Positions 21,577 through 33,109 of a DNA stretch of 64,000 nt are shown piece after piece. The notes under the pieces are model-generated. The model did not search any database. It saw only the letters and a program-made list of their open reading frames with translations, and was not told the origin of the DNA. A program made the translations under genes and the position numbers. Position 1 is the stretch's first letter, and every line of letters begins with the position of its first letter. The stretch is from NCBI GenBank assembly GCA_047967505.1, contig CM106540.1. One strand, given 5' to 3'. The stretch comes from Dipteris shenzhenensis (Eukaryota > Polypodiophyta > Polypodiopsida > Gleicheniales).

Positions 21577-23571
21577 ATGAATCCAGATGACACCGAAGTA
21601 TTTTGCGATGACATTATCGCAAAGTATAAGAACAAACGATACACCATGTCTGAAATCTGCTTGGTAGAATTTTGTAGTAGCTACAAAATGACTACACAAA
21701 AGACAACCAAAAAAAAATCAAGGATAATAAGTTTCAATAGCTACAATCAAAATAAGGACCCCAAAAACCACTACAGAGAACTTTGTGTGATGTACCTGCC
21801 ATTCACATCGAGAGAGCACCAGCCAAGCAAACCAGATGATAACTAGCAGGACTTGTACATGGTAAACAAGGCGACAATAGAAAATAACGAGGCAAAGTTT
21901 AACAAAACCATACTACCACTAAATGAAAGAATTAAACCAAGGGATGAATCGGATACATCATCATCATCAACAATACAACAACCAACACCCCAACAGTACG
22001 ATTTGGCATTAGACATGCAAATACCACAAAAGAAGAAAACAACTGCTACAACAACATGCAAAACATATGAAATAATGGAAAACAAGGACTACCATGAACT
22101 ATTTCGAAAACTAAACCGCCAACAACGTTTAGTTGTTAATGACATTGCACTAAAGAAAATAACAAGCCAACAGAACCAATCAAACTATTTCTTTCAGGCA
22201 ACGCAGGAACGGGAAAAATGTACGTACTATTGCTCCTAGTACAAATACTACTTCAACACTACACACATAAACAAGCAAATAACATAGACAAACCCAAAGC
22301 CTATTGCTAGCATACACAGGCAAGGCGGCATACAACATTGGAGGTTTTACAATACACTCCGCACTTCATCTGCCCTTACTGATAAAATAAAGTATACAAG
22401 CTTGTCTCCAGAAAAACTGCAAGTGCTAGCAACACTATACCCATAACTAAACTACTAGTCATTGATGAGATTTCATTGGTAGGGCAAAACACATTCACGG
22501 CAATAGACATGCACATGTGTGAAATCAAACACAACCATTCAGAGCCATTTGGAGGCATGGACATCATCTTCTGTGGGGACCTTTGCCAGGCAAGCCCAAC
22601 CAATGATAGCTGGATTTTCTCGGAAAAAGTAGGAGAGTTAACACTAGCAAATACCATTTGGAGAGAGCACGTCAAATACTACAAGCTCAGAAAACCGATG
22701 AGACAAGAACATAAAGAATACATTCAAATACTAAACTGAATACGGAGGGGCAAACAAACACTACAAGATATTGCAACTTTGAATGACCAATACCAACGAC
22801 GGCAACCAAAGAGCAAACAAAACACTCCACACTTATACTATACAAATGTACTAAAAGATAAACACACTAATGAAGTTTTCAACATTCTCCAAGGAAAACC
22901 TCATTTACTCAATGCAATAGACATAAAACATAACACATGCAACAAATTAATAAAAATACCAAGTGATTCAAAATGCACAGCAGGGCTTCACTCCCAAATA
23001 TGCCTGAAAGAGGGAATGATCGTCGAAATTTGCTTAGGTAACCTGGACATATTAGATGGAATAGTAAATGGGGCAGATGGATTATTCATGGGATGTAGTA
23101 ACACAATAAAAAAGCCTATTTTTTGGATACTCTTTAGAGATTACAAAACTGGAAGAAGGACATGCTACAACAACAGAGATGTTTATGAAGAAAGCACACC
23201 ATCAACTTGGACACCAATTACACAAATACAAAGGGACCTCTAAGAGGGGGAAAAATCAACTAAACACAGTGACAATAACACAATTCCCAATACAACCAGC
23301 ATCTGCTAGAATAATTCATCGATCGCAAGGCTTAACACTGGATTCCCTAGCATTTGACCCAACAAACATATGAACACGTGGATTGGTGTATACTGCATTA
23401 TCAAGGGTGCGAGACCCAAGTAACTTATACTTACTAAACAAAATTGAACAAAAACACATCAAAGTCGACACTCATGTACTTCAAGAAATAGAAAGGCTAC
23501 AAACAGAATCAGCATGGAAAATTAAACAAATAAATTGGGAATCATTCAAAAACAAAAAAGCAAATATCTAA
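21577..23571 (+). pseudogene. Helitron PIF1-family DNA helicase, broken
   Basis: Leading 'RQQRLVVNDIALKKI' (about 22120-22160), then after a frameshift the Walker A box 'LFLSGNAGTGK' (GNAGTGK at 22197-22217) and 'YTGKAAYNIGGFTIHSALHLPL' (about 22315-22380). Walker B 'VIDEIS' (DEIS at 22464-22475) and motif III 'GGMDIIFCGDLCQASP' follow. The C-terminal motifs are 'ARIIHRSQGLTLD' (about 23305-23345) and 'GLVYTALSRVRDPSNLYLLN' (23377-23440). The catalytic motifs are all conserved, but several frame changes (near 22160, 22310, 22740, 23245, 23370) break the chain. Most of the 21577-21840 part is poorly conserved. Confidence 0.88.
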
Positions 23572-23599
23572 TCACTAAACACAACGTCATTTGCAATAC

Positions 23600-24163
23600 A
23601 TAAGGAAAATATATTATCAACAAACAGCCTCATGGCAACAACCATATTATGCCTTCAAGAAACACATACAACAAAAAACCACATACTACAACTACCAGAA
23701 TTTGAATATTCATATACAAGATGGACATGGAATGGCAACATACTACAAAAAAGAATTGGAATTAAAAGAAATTTATTACAAAATAAAAGATGGTGCTGAG
23801 TGCTTATTGACAATTTTTGAAACAACAACAAATGAAAAAATAAGAATAATTAATGTCTACAAACATCCACATTCGCAAACAAAAAACATTATCAAATGCT
23901 TGCAAGAGCTACATAACATACAAAACCAAAACATACATCATTGGAGACTTCAACATAGACTTTCATAAGCAAACAAGTCATATAAAAATGCTCAAAGAAT
24001 TTATGTACCAATTAAATATGACTCAATTAATCAGTTCAACAACAACTATATATGGATCCACTATAGACCATATTTGGACAAATAATAACACACAGAACAT
24101 TATCTATGGAACAAACATTGCCTATTGGTCCGATCACTCAATTGTTTACACATCATTTTAATT
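23600..24163 (+). pseudogene. AP-type endonuclease domain of the Helentron, broken
   Basis: Endonuclease/exonuclease/phosphatase fold motifs in order: 'CLQETHT' with the catalytic Glu (about 23650), 'YIIGDFNIDF' (about 23935-23965), 'STIDHIWTNN' (about 24058-24090) and the terminal 'WSDHSIV' with the catalytic His (24126-24145). At least one frameshift separates the Glu box from the rest. The domain follows the helicase directly, as in Helentrons, and is unrelated in detail to the LINE endonuclease at 4700-5753. It is short (about 185 residues). Confidence 0.85.
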
Positions 24164-24191
24164 TTACATTAAAAGCATGAGGGCAGGCCCA

Positions 24192-24206
24192 GTGAATATA
24201 ATTCAC
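24192..24206 (+). other. Short hairpin, candidate Helitron 3' terminal structure
   Basis: GTGAAT-ATA-ATTCAC, a perfect 6-bp stem with a 3-base loop, 30 bases after the endonuclease stop. Helitron-type 3' ends carry a short hairpin. No CTRR end or second copy is available to confirm. Confidence 0.25.
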
Positions 24207-24210
24207 CTTG

Positions 24211-25285
24211 TTTGTTTTGTTCAAGCCTTGTGCCACGATTGTGGGTTGACCACCCTTCTATAGAGTTTTTCTTTGTCCAAAAAATTAAGCTAGTAGCACA
24301 TGACTAGCCTTGTCTGTACTCTGTTTACATTTGGCTTAGGTGTGTTACCCCACTGCGATGGTGATCGTGGTCAATATGTCATCCTTGACGAGTTAATTTA
24401 CACTTTTTGAACCCCCAAGAATGGAGCTTTTCTTCTTAATGATATCATTCTAAACCCAATCTTCTATATCCTTTTTTATTATGGAGCATGTAATGAGAAA
24501 CTCATCTGTTTGTATTACTTGATAGGCTTGCATCTTGCTACATTCACATATTGAATCGGATGTCCTATATTATGGAGCACATAATCCCTATTTTGAAACA
24601 CAATCTTAGAATTATAATTCTAGAATGTAGAAAAAGAACTAGGAAAAAATTAGAGATGAGATGCGATAAAACATCCATCGGACTTGCTGGGGTACTGCTT
24701 TTATTATTCGTGATGGACAAAGATAGCTTTTTTTGGAAATTGCAGCCAAACAAACACATGAATAAGAAATTGCTAGCATGAGCTTATTGAGTTCTTTGGC
24801 TAGGCTAGTGTTATTGCCTCTCTTGCTATACATTGAGTGTTGTGGCTGCTTGCTTTAGTTGTAAATATCATGTAAACCAACATAATGGCTTACTTTCCTA
24901 TAACTTTCAATCTAGAACTTTGATGAGCATGATACCAAAGCCAAGTTGTTTTTAATTTTTGGGTATAAAATTCCCATTCCAGAAAACATTTTTAAATTAA
25001 TTTTTGCATATTAATTGCATATACCTTCATTAAGGTGAGGGCAATACTTGACTTAAGAGACTTTAACCTAAGAAGGGAATCAACGGCTTAGTAAACACAA
25101 AAACAACTGACACAGTGATGGATGACTTTGATAACACAACGAATAGTGGAGCAAAACAAAAGAACATCTACATAGTACAACAGAAAGCTACAACAATGAC
25201 TCCTAACTATTGCACAACACAAAGCAAAAGACAAGCAAAGCAACAACATAGCCCCTAGGACTACAAGACTATGACTCTTAGTCTT
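24211..25285. other. Unassigned, AT-rich
   Basis: Small ORFs only (for example 24551-24781), with no recognised similarity. I see no repeat, RNA gene or terminus in it. Confidence 0.4.
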
Positions 25286-25410
25286 TGATGCACTTCATCC
25301 ACTCTATTCATCAAGTTTCTATGAGACAAGCAAAGCAACAACATTGGCCCTACGACATGTAGTCTATGATGCACTTCATCCACTCTATTCATCAGGTTTC
25401 TATGAGACTT
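25286..25410. repeat. 81-bp tandem duplication
   Basis: TGATGCACTTCATCCACTC... at 25286 recurs at 25367, including CATCAAGTTTCTATGAGAC versus CATCAGGTTTCTATGAGAC. Two copies, nearly identical over about 42 bp. Confidence 0.85.
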
Positions 25411-25814
25411 GGTTAGTGATATGGTTGATTGAGTAAGGCTACAAAGAACGAGTGTGCGAGATTCATAAAATATGGGATTACGAGAATTTGAGTGATTGTG
25501 TTCGAGTGAGGACATTGGTTCATTTTCTCATTGTAATCCATGATTGATTTATTTTACAAAACTAGCAAGCATTGTTTTAGTTACAGTATACATCCGCTAA
25601 AACAAAAAATGGAAAATCAGTACGCAAATGAAAAATATGCATTTCATTAGCACTTATTATTTTCTCTTGGACCACTTCTGCATTCAAGACACTGGGCCTT
25701 CTGAATCCTATCTTGAAGTCTTTGCTCAAGCTCCTCTTATATGGATACAATAGCAAGTATGTACAATCATGATGTGCTGCCATCATGTGGCCATGAATAG
25801 TGGGAATACTGCAT

Positions 25815-25985
25815 TATGGCATGGCCATAACTTATGAAAGCATGATATGTTGGTGCATGGCCATAGCCCTTGACAAGTATGTTATAGCAAGGCTATAGTC
25901 AGTTATTTTATGGCCATAACCTATGTAAATGTGTGTATATATTGTGGCATGGCCATAGCCATTGATAAGTATATTATAGCTATTC
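25815..25985. repeat. Short dispersed repeat ATGGCCATA(A/G)CC
   Basis: The self-complementary core ATGGCCAT is seen at about 25821, 25859, 25910 and 25945, with spacers containing TGAYAAGTATRTTATAGC. An imperfect minisatellite. Confidence 0.7.
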
Positions 25986-26315
25986 GATCATCTCTTCGAC
26001 TAGGATGAACATGACTCATAACCGCAACATTCCTCTACATGTTTAGTCTCTAGACATGTAAACTTTCATCCTCCTCAAGTACAAAACTAGCTTCTTGCAA
26101 AACCACTCTTTTTCTTATGGATGTTTCAACGGAAATCTTCCACCCTCCACGTGTGAATGACTGGGCACAGCCAGGACAGATTGCTCCATTGATGGTCTCT
26201 ACATTTCAAGTGTCTGAAGCCCATCTTCTTTTATAACATTATGTGCAACATTGACTAGCCTTTTTGTTGATACATTGCCAGAACCATCAGTCAAAATTCT
26301 CTCATGTAGTTTGTT

Positions 26316-27660
26316 CTAACTATGTCCATTTCCTAAATGCCCGTCGGCCATGAATGCATTGTAGTGTGCACTTTGAGGAATAGTCAATGTTAGATCTATT
26401 GCAGTGGCCCCATATAGGCTTATGTGTTCAGCATACCCATGAGCAACCCTCATACTGGAATGCTTAATTTCAAATAGATTTATAGAAGGAACAAATCCAT
26501 CAACATCCTTATGTTGTTCCATGAATGGTCCTCCCCACTAAGAAACCTGTGTATCCCACCATGCCAACCATGTCTCCAAGGCAGGCAGCTCACCATCTTT
26601 CACATGAATGGTTGTCCAGCATGTTTCAAGAACCTCTTTAAAAATGTCTACAGTGGCATCCAATGTTGCTCTCCTCCAATTCCTGCACAGGAGCTTATGC
26701 TCTTCTTGAAAGAGAGGCCTAATGAATTTCCTAGTGTGCTCTTTCATGCTCATCTACCAATGGAAACTACATGCTTTCTCTTTACCCTCCATGACATTAT
26801 TAGGTCCATCATTATAGATTGATCGAATTGCAAGCTAGTTTGCACCTGCCTCATTTGCCACCATAAAGCCTCTGAATTCTAGTAAGGGAAATCCATTGTT
26901 TAACATTTGGTCATTAATGAGCTCCCAAAACTTTATCTATGCACTATTGTCTTCGAGCTTGAATTCACAAGTAGCAATTGTTAATAGCTCTCTGATGAAA
27001 GGGTCATACACATGGGCACCCATGGTAGCCCACCCTTGAACCTAGTGGACATGGTCAAAGTGAATCCATTGTTCAACCAAGGTTTGTCCTATTCACTAAG
27101 TCTAGCCCCAAACCTGGACCAATAGTAGACATATTAAAAACATGAGGTTGTTGAGCATCAGAGAGTTGTCTTGGAAAAAGGATGCTTTGAACAAATGGAT
27201 CTTTGCACCTGCATTTCAAATCTAGTAAGGAATCAATTCCATTGTCCAACCCATTCAATCCATGCCTAGCTAACTGCACAGCTCTCTGAATCCTCTTTTT
27301 TTTTGATAATGGTGTCACTTGTTGAAAACCAAGCTCATCCAGCTCTTCTATGGGCTGCCATTTGCCATCAATCAACATATCCATAACGATGTCTTTTGCA
27401 AAATTAACTTTAATGCTTTTGCATGACACATGATGATTCTCTCTAACATGCTGTGAAACCATTTCATCAACTTGTTTATTTTTATCTCGACAAGTTTCCT
27501 CTTCAAGTGGATGCTCATGAAATCTAACACGCATAGCACATCTTGTACTATATCCACGTTCATGCGAAATGTAGTAATCTATACATGTATTGCACTATGT
27601 AACACAGACAGGTACCTCGCCACAATGGATGCATACAATGGAACCATTCTCTCTTTCAAT
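26316..27660 (-). pseudogene. Unrecognised transposon-like ORF with Cys-rich cluster
   Basis: Three co-oriented minus-strand frames, 27534-27073, 26753-26538 and 26522-26316, read as parts of one protein interrupted by frameshifts. The 5' part (about 27640-27480) has a Cys/His cluster 'CIHCGEVPVCV..CNTC' followed by 'GYSTRCAMRVRFHEHPLEEETC', which looks zinc-binding. Middle: 'HVRENHHVSCKSIKVNFAKDIVMDMLIDGKW', 'LSKKKRIQRAVQLARHGLNGLDNG'. Later: 'LETCWTTIHVKDGELPALETWLAWWD' and 'NLFEIKHSSMRVAHGYAEH'. Aromatic and acidic residues are spread as in transposases, but no DDE or HUH motif is evident and I do not recognise the family. Confidence 0.4.
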
Positions 27661-28959
27661 TGAACCCACTAGACATACTTTTCTTAGTTTTCCTTTCCAT
27701 TATGATTTGATTATTTAGTCTTGTCCGCTCAAAGTAAGGACACTCTAAATTATACCACCTCAAGCAGCTTGCACATCTATTTATTCGAACCATTCCACGG
27801 AAAGAGTCCAGAGACCTTGTTCAATACAGGGTCCATACATTATCATCACATAGTTGATCCATCCCAAACATTCTAGACCCTTGAGGATGTGGTGGAAGGT
27901 CAAAAAAATGTAACCATTATACTATCGTGGCAACTCTGGAACTTGTTGTATAGTTACACTCAAGAAAGCAACATGCAAAGCACTATTAATCGGTAGCTTT
28001 TCAAGAATGCCAATCACACAGTGTTTGAAGTTATTTTAGAAATCTTAATCCTTTGTGTCATGACGATGGAGAATACCAAACCCAACGTTGGCTCTAGCTT
28101 GAATCCGAGATCTCCTCCATCCAGATCCAAGGGATGATGAACAATGCCAACATCCTGAAGTCCAGCCCTTACATGGAGAACAATGTTGTCATTTTGCAAA
28201 CCAAAGAAATCATTGGTAAGTTCTACAAGAGAACCCTCACAAAAAGGAGTATCATATCTAGTATCTAATGACTTTGAACCATGCATGATGACATTGTGAG
28301 AGGAAAAAAGAGCTCTATAAAAAGGATGAAGGAGCAATAGAAAGGTGAGGATGGCAACAAGAAAGATTTGTGGAATGGAGATGGTGGAGGAGAAATTGAT
28401 GAGAAAGAACAATAGAAAGGCGTTGGTGGTTGAGGAAGAGAAGGGCTATTGGAAAAGGGAAGCAAAGCAATTGAAAGTAGGGGATTGCGAAGTAGTGTCA
28501 TCTCTGATGAAAGACTAAGCACCATGCTTGATCATAATGGACAACATTGTCATATGAGCAATGAGCAGATGAGGAATGGGAAGAAGAGCAACAAAAGGGT
28601 AAGGGTGGCAAGGATAAACATCAACAAAAAGTGTAAGGGTGGCAAGGAGAAAAATCAACAAAAAGGAAATGGAGAAAAGAAAAGGTACTGATATGGTAAC
28701 ATCTCACAATAATGTTGCATTCTATGATGGCAACCAAATTGATATGGCGACCAAATGGAAGGAATTAGGTTTTAGTAAGGCACCACTCAATGCATTTATG
28801 GTGCCGTAGAGATCAAATAGTGTATGTTTTTTTGTTGTGCTCTTGTAGTGGACACTTGTAGTGGACACGGATAGTCACCTTCACTGCTTATCATATGGAT
28901 CAGTATATCATCAATGACACTCCTTATCATTGCAACTAACCTCATGAGGAATATTGGCA
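27661..28959. other. Unassigned; one minus-strand ORF and a short tandem repeat
   Basis: An ORF of 132 residues at 28412-28014 (minus) begins with a hydrophobic stretch ('SIPQIFLVAILTFLLLLHPFY') and is otherwise unrecognised. A basic, Lys-rich plus-strand frame is at 28449-28691. At about 28595-28680 a unit of about 39 bp (GTAAGGGTGGCAAGGA...) is repeated twice. Nothing else is visible. Confidence 0.3.
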
Positions 28960-29410
28960 AGCATTCCTAAGTAGGTGGGTAGGAGTACTTAAGTCACTTA
29001 GTACTTAGTTAGTTAGTCATCTACTTTAGTCCACTACTTAGTACTTAATTAGTTACTACCCTCCCCTCTCCACTACTTAGTTACTTAGTTACTTAGTTAC
29101 TTAGTACTTCGCCAGTTAGCTACTTTAGTTCACCACTTAGTACTTAGTTAGTTAGGTAGTTACTTTAGTCCACTACTTAGTTTATTGTTAGTTAGTTACT
29201 TTAGTCACTAAGTTAGTACTTAGACACTAGTCGGAACTAGTTAATAGTTTTTTAAATTTAGAGATGTAAGACAATTCTCCACTACTCTCAACTACTTCAC
29301 TACTCTCTCCACTACTCGGCTACTTGACTCCACACTCTCAACTACTTCACCACTCAACTACTCTCCACTACTCTCCTTGACTCCCTCTGCTCGACTCCCT
29401 TGACTCCCTC
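28960..29410. repeat. (ACTTAGTT/TTAGTTAC)n minisatellite grading into CTACTCTC-rich sequence
   Basis: Degenerate repeats of ACTTAGT, TAGTTAGT and TACTTTAGTC(C)ACTACT over 28980-29235, then ACTACTC/CAACTACTT units over 29275-29405. Confidence 0.85.
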
Positions 29411-29574
29411 TCTTGACTCATGGAGCCACATGATCGGCTTATAGTGGTAGCAGCTCCCAGTGTAGCTCCCTCTCCTCCTCTTGGCACCTAACAATAGCTC
29501 TAGGCCATCAGTTCTCAAGTAAGTCAGTCAAGTCCCCCAAGTTGCAAGCTTCTAAAAGGCAAAAAAAATTGAGG

Positions 29575-30265
29575 GAAAGAGGCCACGATATCGCGGTCTC
29601 AAGGGAGACACTTTCTCCCATTTTTTTGCCCTTCACGGGGCTCTTGTTTTACGTGCATTCTAGGAAGAGCTTTTCTTGAAGTGGCCTCTCCATATCTAGG
29701 CTTGTCCTACAAGGCTCCAATAGATTGTTGGTACTTTAAAGGGAAGAGAAGGTCCTTGAAGTGGGCATTGATTGTGATTTGTGAAAGATTAAAAATTAGG
29801 GTAGAGGGGGATCATAGGAGGCTGCGATATTGCAACCTCCTTTGAGCCCCCTCAGCCATGTTTTTTTGTCTTTAATATGACCAATGGTTTGCCCATAAAA
29901 GGGTTCAAGTGATACAAGAGAATGACTCTCCAAAAGATCTTGAACAATCACAAATGCTAGAGATAATAGCTTCCCAGTGGTGGAAATCAAGTAGATCATT
30001 ACCATTACGTAGGGCCAAGACCATCTCGTAGTTTCTCACTGTAGGAACCTTGTCTGTGACAAAGTAAGATATTTATCATAGGGACCTTGTGTCATGACCA
30101 TAGGAATCTCATTCTCACTGTAGGACCCTCTTATGGGAGACATTCATCCAATGTTGCAAGGGGAAAAAAAAGTAGACGGGCCTCATAGGAGCCCATAATG
30201 TCACAGCCTCTTGTGAGGCCCATTTGCACATTTTTTTTACCTTCCAACATTTTGTTCAGTCCCAC
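29575..30265. repeat. Three copies of a short palindromic module
   Basis: Near-palindromes at 29579-29600 (centre GATATC), 29817-29840 (centre GATATT) and a hairpin GGGCCTCA...TGAGGCCC at 30178-30221. Each is followed within 20-40 bases by a T-run then a CCTT/CTTT. The neighbouring sequence shares 'CATAGGAG' and 'CACTGTAGGA' phrases. It resembles a small structured repeat or MITE family. Confidence 0.5.
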
Positions 30266-30854
30266 AATTCTTGCTTTCAAGGAGCATGTGATCATTAATG
30301 ATCTATGAAAGCTCGGAGATGAATTTGGCATCACGTATGGTGTCATTATAAATGTAGAACACACACAAGCTCACAGCATATCGGGATATGGCCATGTAAG
30401 GAATACTGAACCTTTTTGTCTCTAAAATGGTATACATGATCATGACTCGAATGGGTGCCAGTGAATTACCAACCCAGACATCGATTAGTAAATGGTGACA
30501 ATGAAGGCTGCAAGAAAGGTGAAGGCCAAGATTCAATGCATTTGGCCATTCTCACACATGCACAAAAGATACAATGATGTATGTGGTTGGTTCTATCAAT
30601 TTCAGCTAATATGATCTTATGCATTTTAGTCTTGATTTAAGAGCACTAATTATGTTCGCAAATATCAAAGCATAGCCTTGAGTGGAGGTTTTATGTTTGA
30701 TAAATGTTAAAAAGGATTCTATGTGAATCTAGCATCATAATGTGTTAGTGGCAGTGTATTGACATGTTTTGGCTAGCTTGATTGTTGGTATCTCTTTAAA
30801 GGCATCAAAGGCTAGTGATTTTAGTAGATGGTATTCAAGAGAGATTAGGTTGCT

Positions 30855-31271
30855 ATGATACAAAGTGACTCATTTATGGTCTTCACGTGTAGGCTACTGT
30901 GTAAAATGCTTCCAAGGGAGAATAAATTATCGACCTCAAGAGATATGGCAAGGCAACATGTGACCTCTCTTGGAGGATTGGATTACAAGCGCATCCATGC
31001 GTGCGTCAATGATTGCGTTCTATTTTGTGGACCACATATGGAGGCAAGAGAGTGTCCTCCTTGTGGAGAGGCAAGATATATAGCAGATCTCAAAACTTTG
31101 GATGTGCCTCGTAAGGTTCTGCGACATTTTCCCATAATCCCTCACATCCACCAATGTATGTTCAAGTGCAAATCCATTGTAGAGCTCATGTCATGGCATT
31201 CCTCCCATCGATCAACCGATGGCAAGTGGAGAACTCTTGCAGACACTCCTACGTGGAAGCATAAAATCTAG
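30855..31271 (+). pseudogene. CACTA (En/Spm) TNP2-type transposase fragment
   Basis: A frame of 138 residues with 'LLCKMLPRENKLSTSRDMARQ', 'YKRIHACVNDCVLF', 'ARECPPCGEARY' and 'DVPRKVLRHFPIIPHI', then 'CMFKCKSIVELMSWHSSHRSTDGKWRTLADTPTW'. This is the characteristic N-terminal and early core of plant TNP2-like CACTA transposases, including the Cys pairs and the R-(x)-DG-(x)-ADTPAW box. The frame ends at TAG 31269 where about 600 further residues are expected, so it is a fragment. No CACTA ends were seen nearby. Confidence 0.9.
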
Positions 31272-32101
31272 CCTGCAAAACATTTGAGAAGCTCCTTTCA
31301 TAGCAAAAATTTACTGCTAGAAACTTATTAGCATAATATGGTTGCAACAAGCTTCCTTTGCAATATCTGAAATATGTTAGAGTAGAGGCCTTGGAATATT
31401 CAGGTTAGACAATAGAAACATCATATTAAATATTGCTTGCATGTCAAGCATACCCACAGCATTGACAAGTTATCTCACAATGACAAGAAAATGCTTATAA
31501 TCATAAGGATGCATCAAGAAAACATAATAGAAATGCAAACAACTTTAAGATTCATAGGTTGAGTTATGCAAACCTACATGTGCTTCAAAGCATGACACAA
31601 TGGTCCACTGGAGTAAACCATTCATAATTAAAGATGAGGCCTTCACAAATATCATTAGTATAACTTTTAAAATATCCAAGTGCTTACACAAATATGCAAG
31701 TTCTTTAAGGCACAACACAATGGTCCAATGGAGTAAACAAACCTACCACTCAATATCAAGGGTGAGACCTTTATAAATATCATCACCTTTACAAATACTA
31801 CCCAGACATTTACAAATACATCCGGGCAGGTAGCTGTATTGAGCTAGAATATATTTAAATGAATTTAGTGCTATTTTGTAAAAATTATTAAATAATATTT
31901 TCCATCTTCACTTGATTGTTAAAGTGAATTTAGAACTTAGATTTATGTAAACTTGCAATTAATTAATTATGATATGAAGAAGATCGCTATAATAGTAGAA
32001 TTTTTTGAAATACACTATAATATTATTATAAGAGTAACAATACATGAAAATTTATCTAGTATACCTAAAAGTGGTTATTATTGGAATTGTTATAAATGGA
32101 G
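31272..32101. other. Unassigned, AT-rich
   Basis: Low GC, no recognised coding sequence. Phrases around 31600 and 31725 ('ACACAATGGTCCA(A/C)TGGAGTAAAC') repeat about 125 bp apart, a weak duplication. Confidence 0.4.
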
Positions 32102-33109
32102 TTATCCGAAAGGATAGAAGAATGGGAATAATGCATACTCTAGTGTTAATTCATCACATTGTGATAGACCTTCCATAGATGTTATGAGCTGACGCTCAAT
32201 AATTCTTGTTGAATCACGAAGTACAATTGTCCTGACCTCATGTGATGTATTTTTTTTGAATTGATGAGTTGTAGGTAGCATGTTGATTTGTTCAAGTAAT
32301 GACAAGTAGTTTTCCCCATGTGCAATTTTCATAAGATCGAATGGTGAGTCAATAGAGTGTCTTTTAAGAATATTAGAAATAACTTCTGAAGAAAGAACGC
32401 TTACTCCTAGTTTTGGATGCGGTCGTTCATACATTGTCAAGTATTTTTTAAATATGGGGTTTGTTCTAGAGTTAAACGCTAGAACGTGTTTTGTTGTTGA
32501 TAGTAAGTTTGTTGAGTTACTACAAAATCTTTGTTGGTGATTCCAACATATTAGTGGATTATCCAACATTGATCTTCTTTGTAGTATACCTATTGCTAAA
32601 GATATAATATCTTTAGAAATGTTTAGGGATATATCGATTATAGAAAGCATTTGCATTTGAAATATGTTTGCACCTGATACATTCTATAAATAGTCTGGAT
32701 CATAGGTAACCGAGTACAACTTTCTGAATGGACTATCTATGCATGCTTTACAAGCCATCTTTTATCTATGTCCTAGGCCATTTTCTACATGCAAACTTAT
32801 GAACGTATTGGAGAAGTCATATGGTGTTATACTTGATTCTAGTAGTGATATTACTGATTTTAACTTTGTAAAATAACTTGTGTTAAATTCTATTCTACCA
32901 CAATATACACAATATTGCATCTTCGAAATATATTGAGAAGTGATTTGGTTCCAGTCTTTTAGAAATTTATTGATGAATAGCCATGAGGAGAAACTCGGTT
33001 GTAATCGTCTTTTCTTGTTTTCTATGCTAATGTAGGAAGCACGTTCTCTCGTTTCAAGAAGAGATCTTTTCATATTTGTAAAGTAAATTATATGTTGAAG
33101 TAGAAGCAC
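32102..33109 (-). pseudogene. Helitron-like N-terminal fragment (repeat A)
   Basis: Minus-strand frames 33109-32762 and 32656-32102 with a short break between. Motifs: 'MQYCVYCGRIEFN', 'FISLHVENGLGHR', 'ACKACIDSPFRKLYSV', 'DNPLICWNHQQRFCSN', 'ERPHPKLGVSVLSSEVI', 'EVRTIVLRDSTRIIERQ' and the ending 'LTLEYALFPFFYPFG'. The last phrase matches the sequence that opens the Helitron N-terminal domain; the chain stops there, so Rep and helicase are absent. It is a different, probably diverged, family from the element at 18537-24210. The CxxC and downstream Cys pairs suggest a zinc-binding head. Confidence 0.55.

Larger units (their letters stand above)
18537..24210 (+). mobile_element. Helitron (Helentron/Helitron2 type), decayed
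   Basis: Consecutive plus-strand fragments have the order Helitron N-terminal domains, HUH/Tyr replication initiator, PIF1-family helicase, AP-type endonuclease. A Rep-Hel protein with an added endonuclease defines the Helentron/Helitron2 branch of rolling-circle transposons. At least ten stops or frameshifts interrupt the polyprotein. The termini were not determined; a hairpin at 24192-24206 may mark the 3' end. The upstream seven-exon gene on the same strand may or may not belong to it. Confidence 0.85.

Noticed and set aside
26316-27660. Assignment to the KDZ, hAT or MULE transposase families
   Set aside because: The Cys cluster is suggestive, but I could not find the DDE or other catalytic residues, so no family is named.
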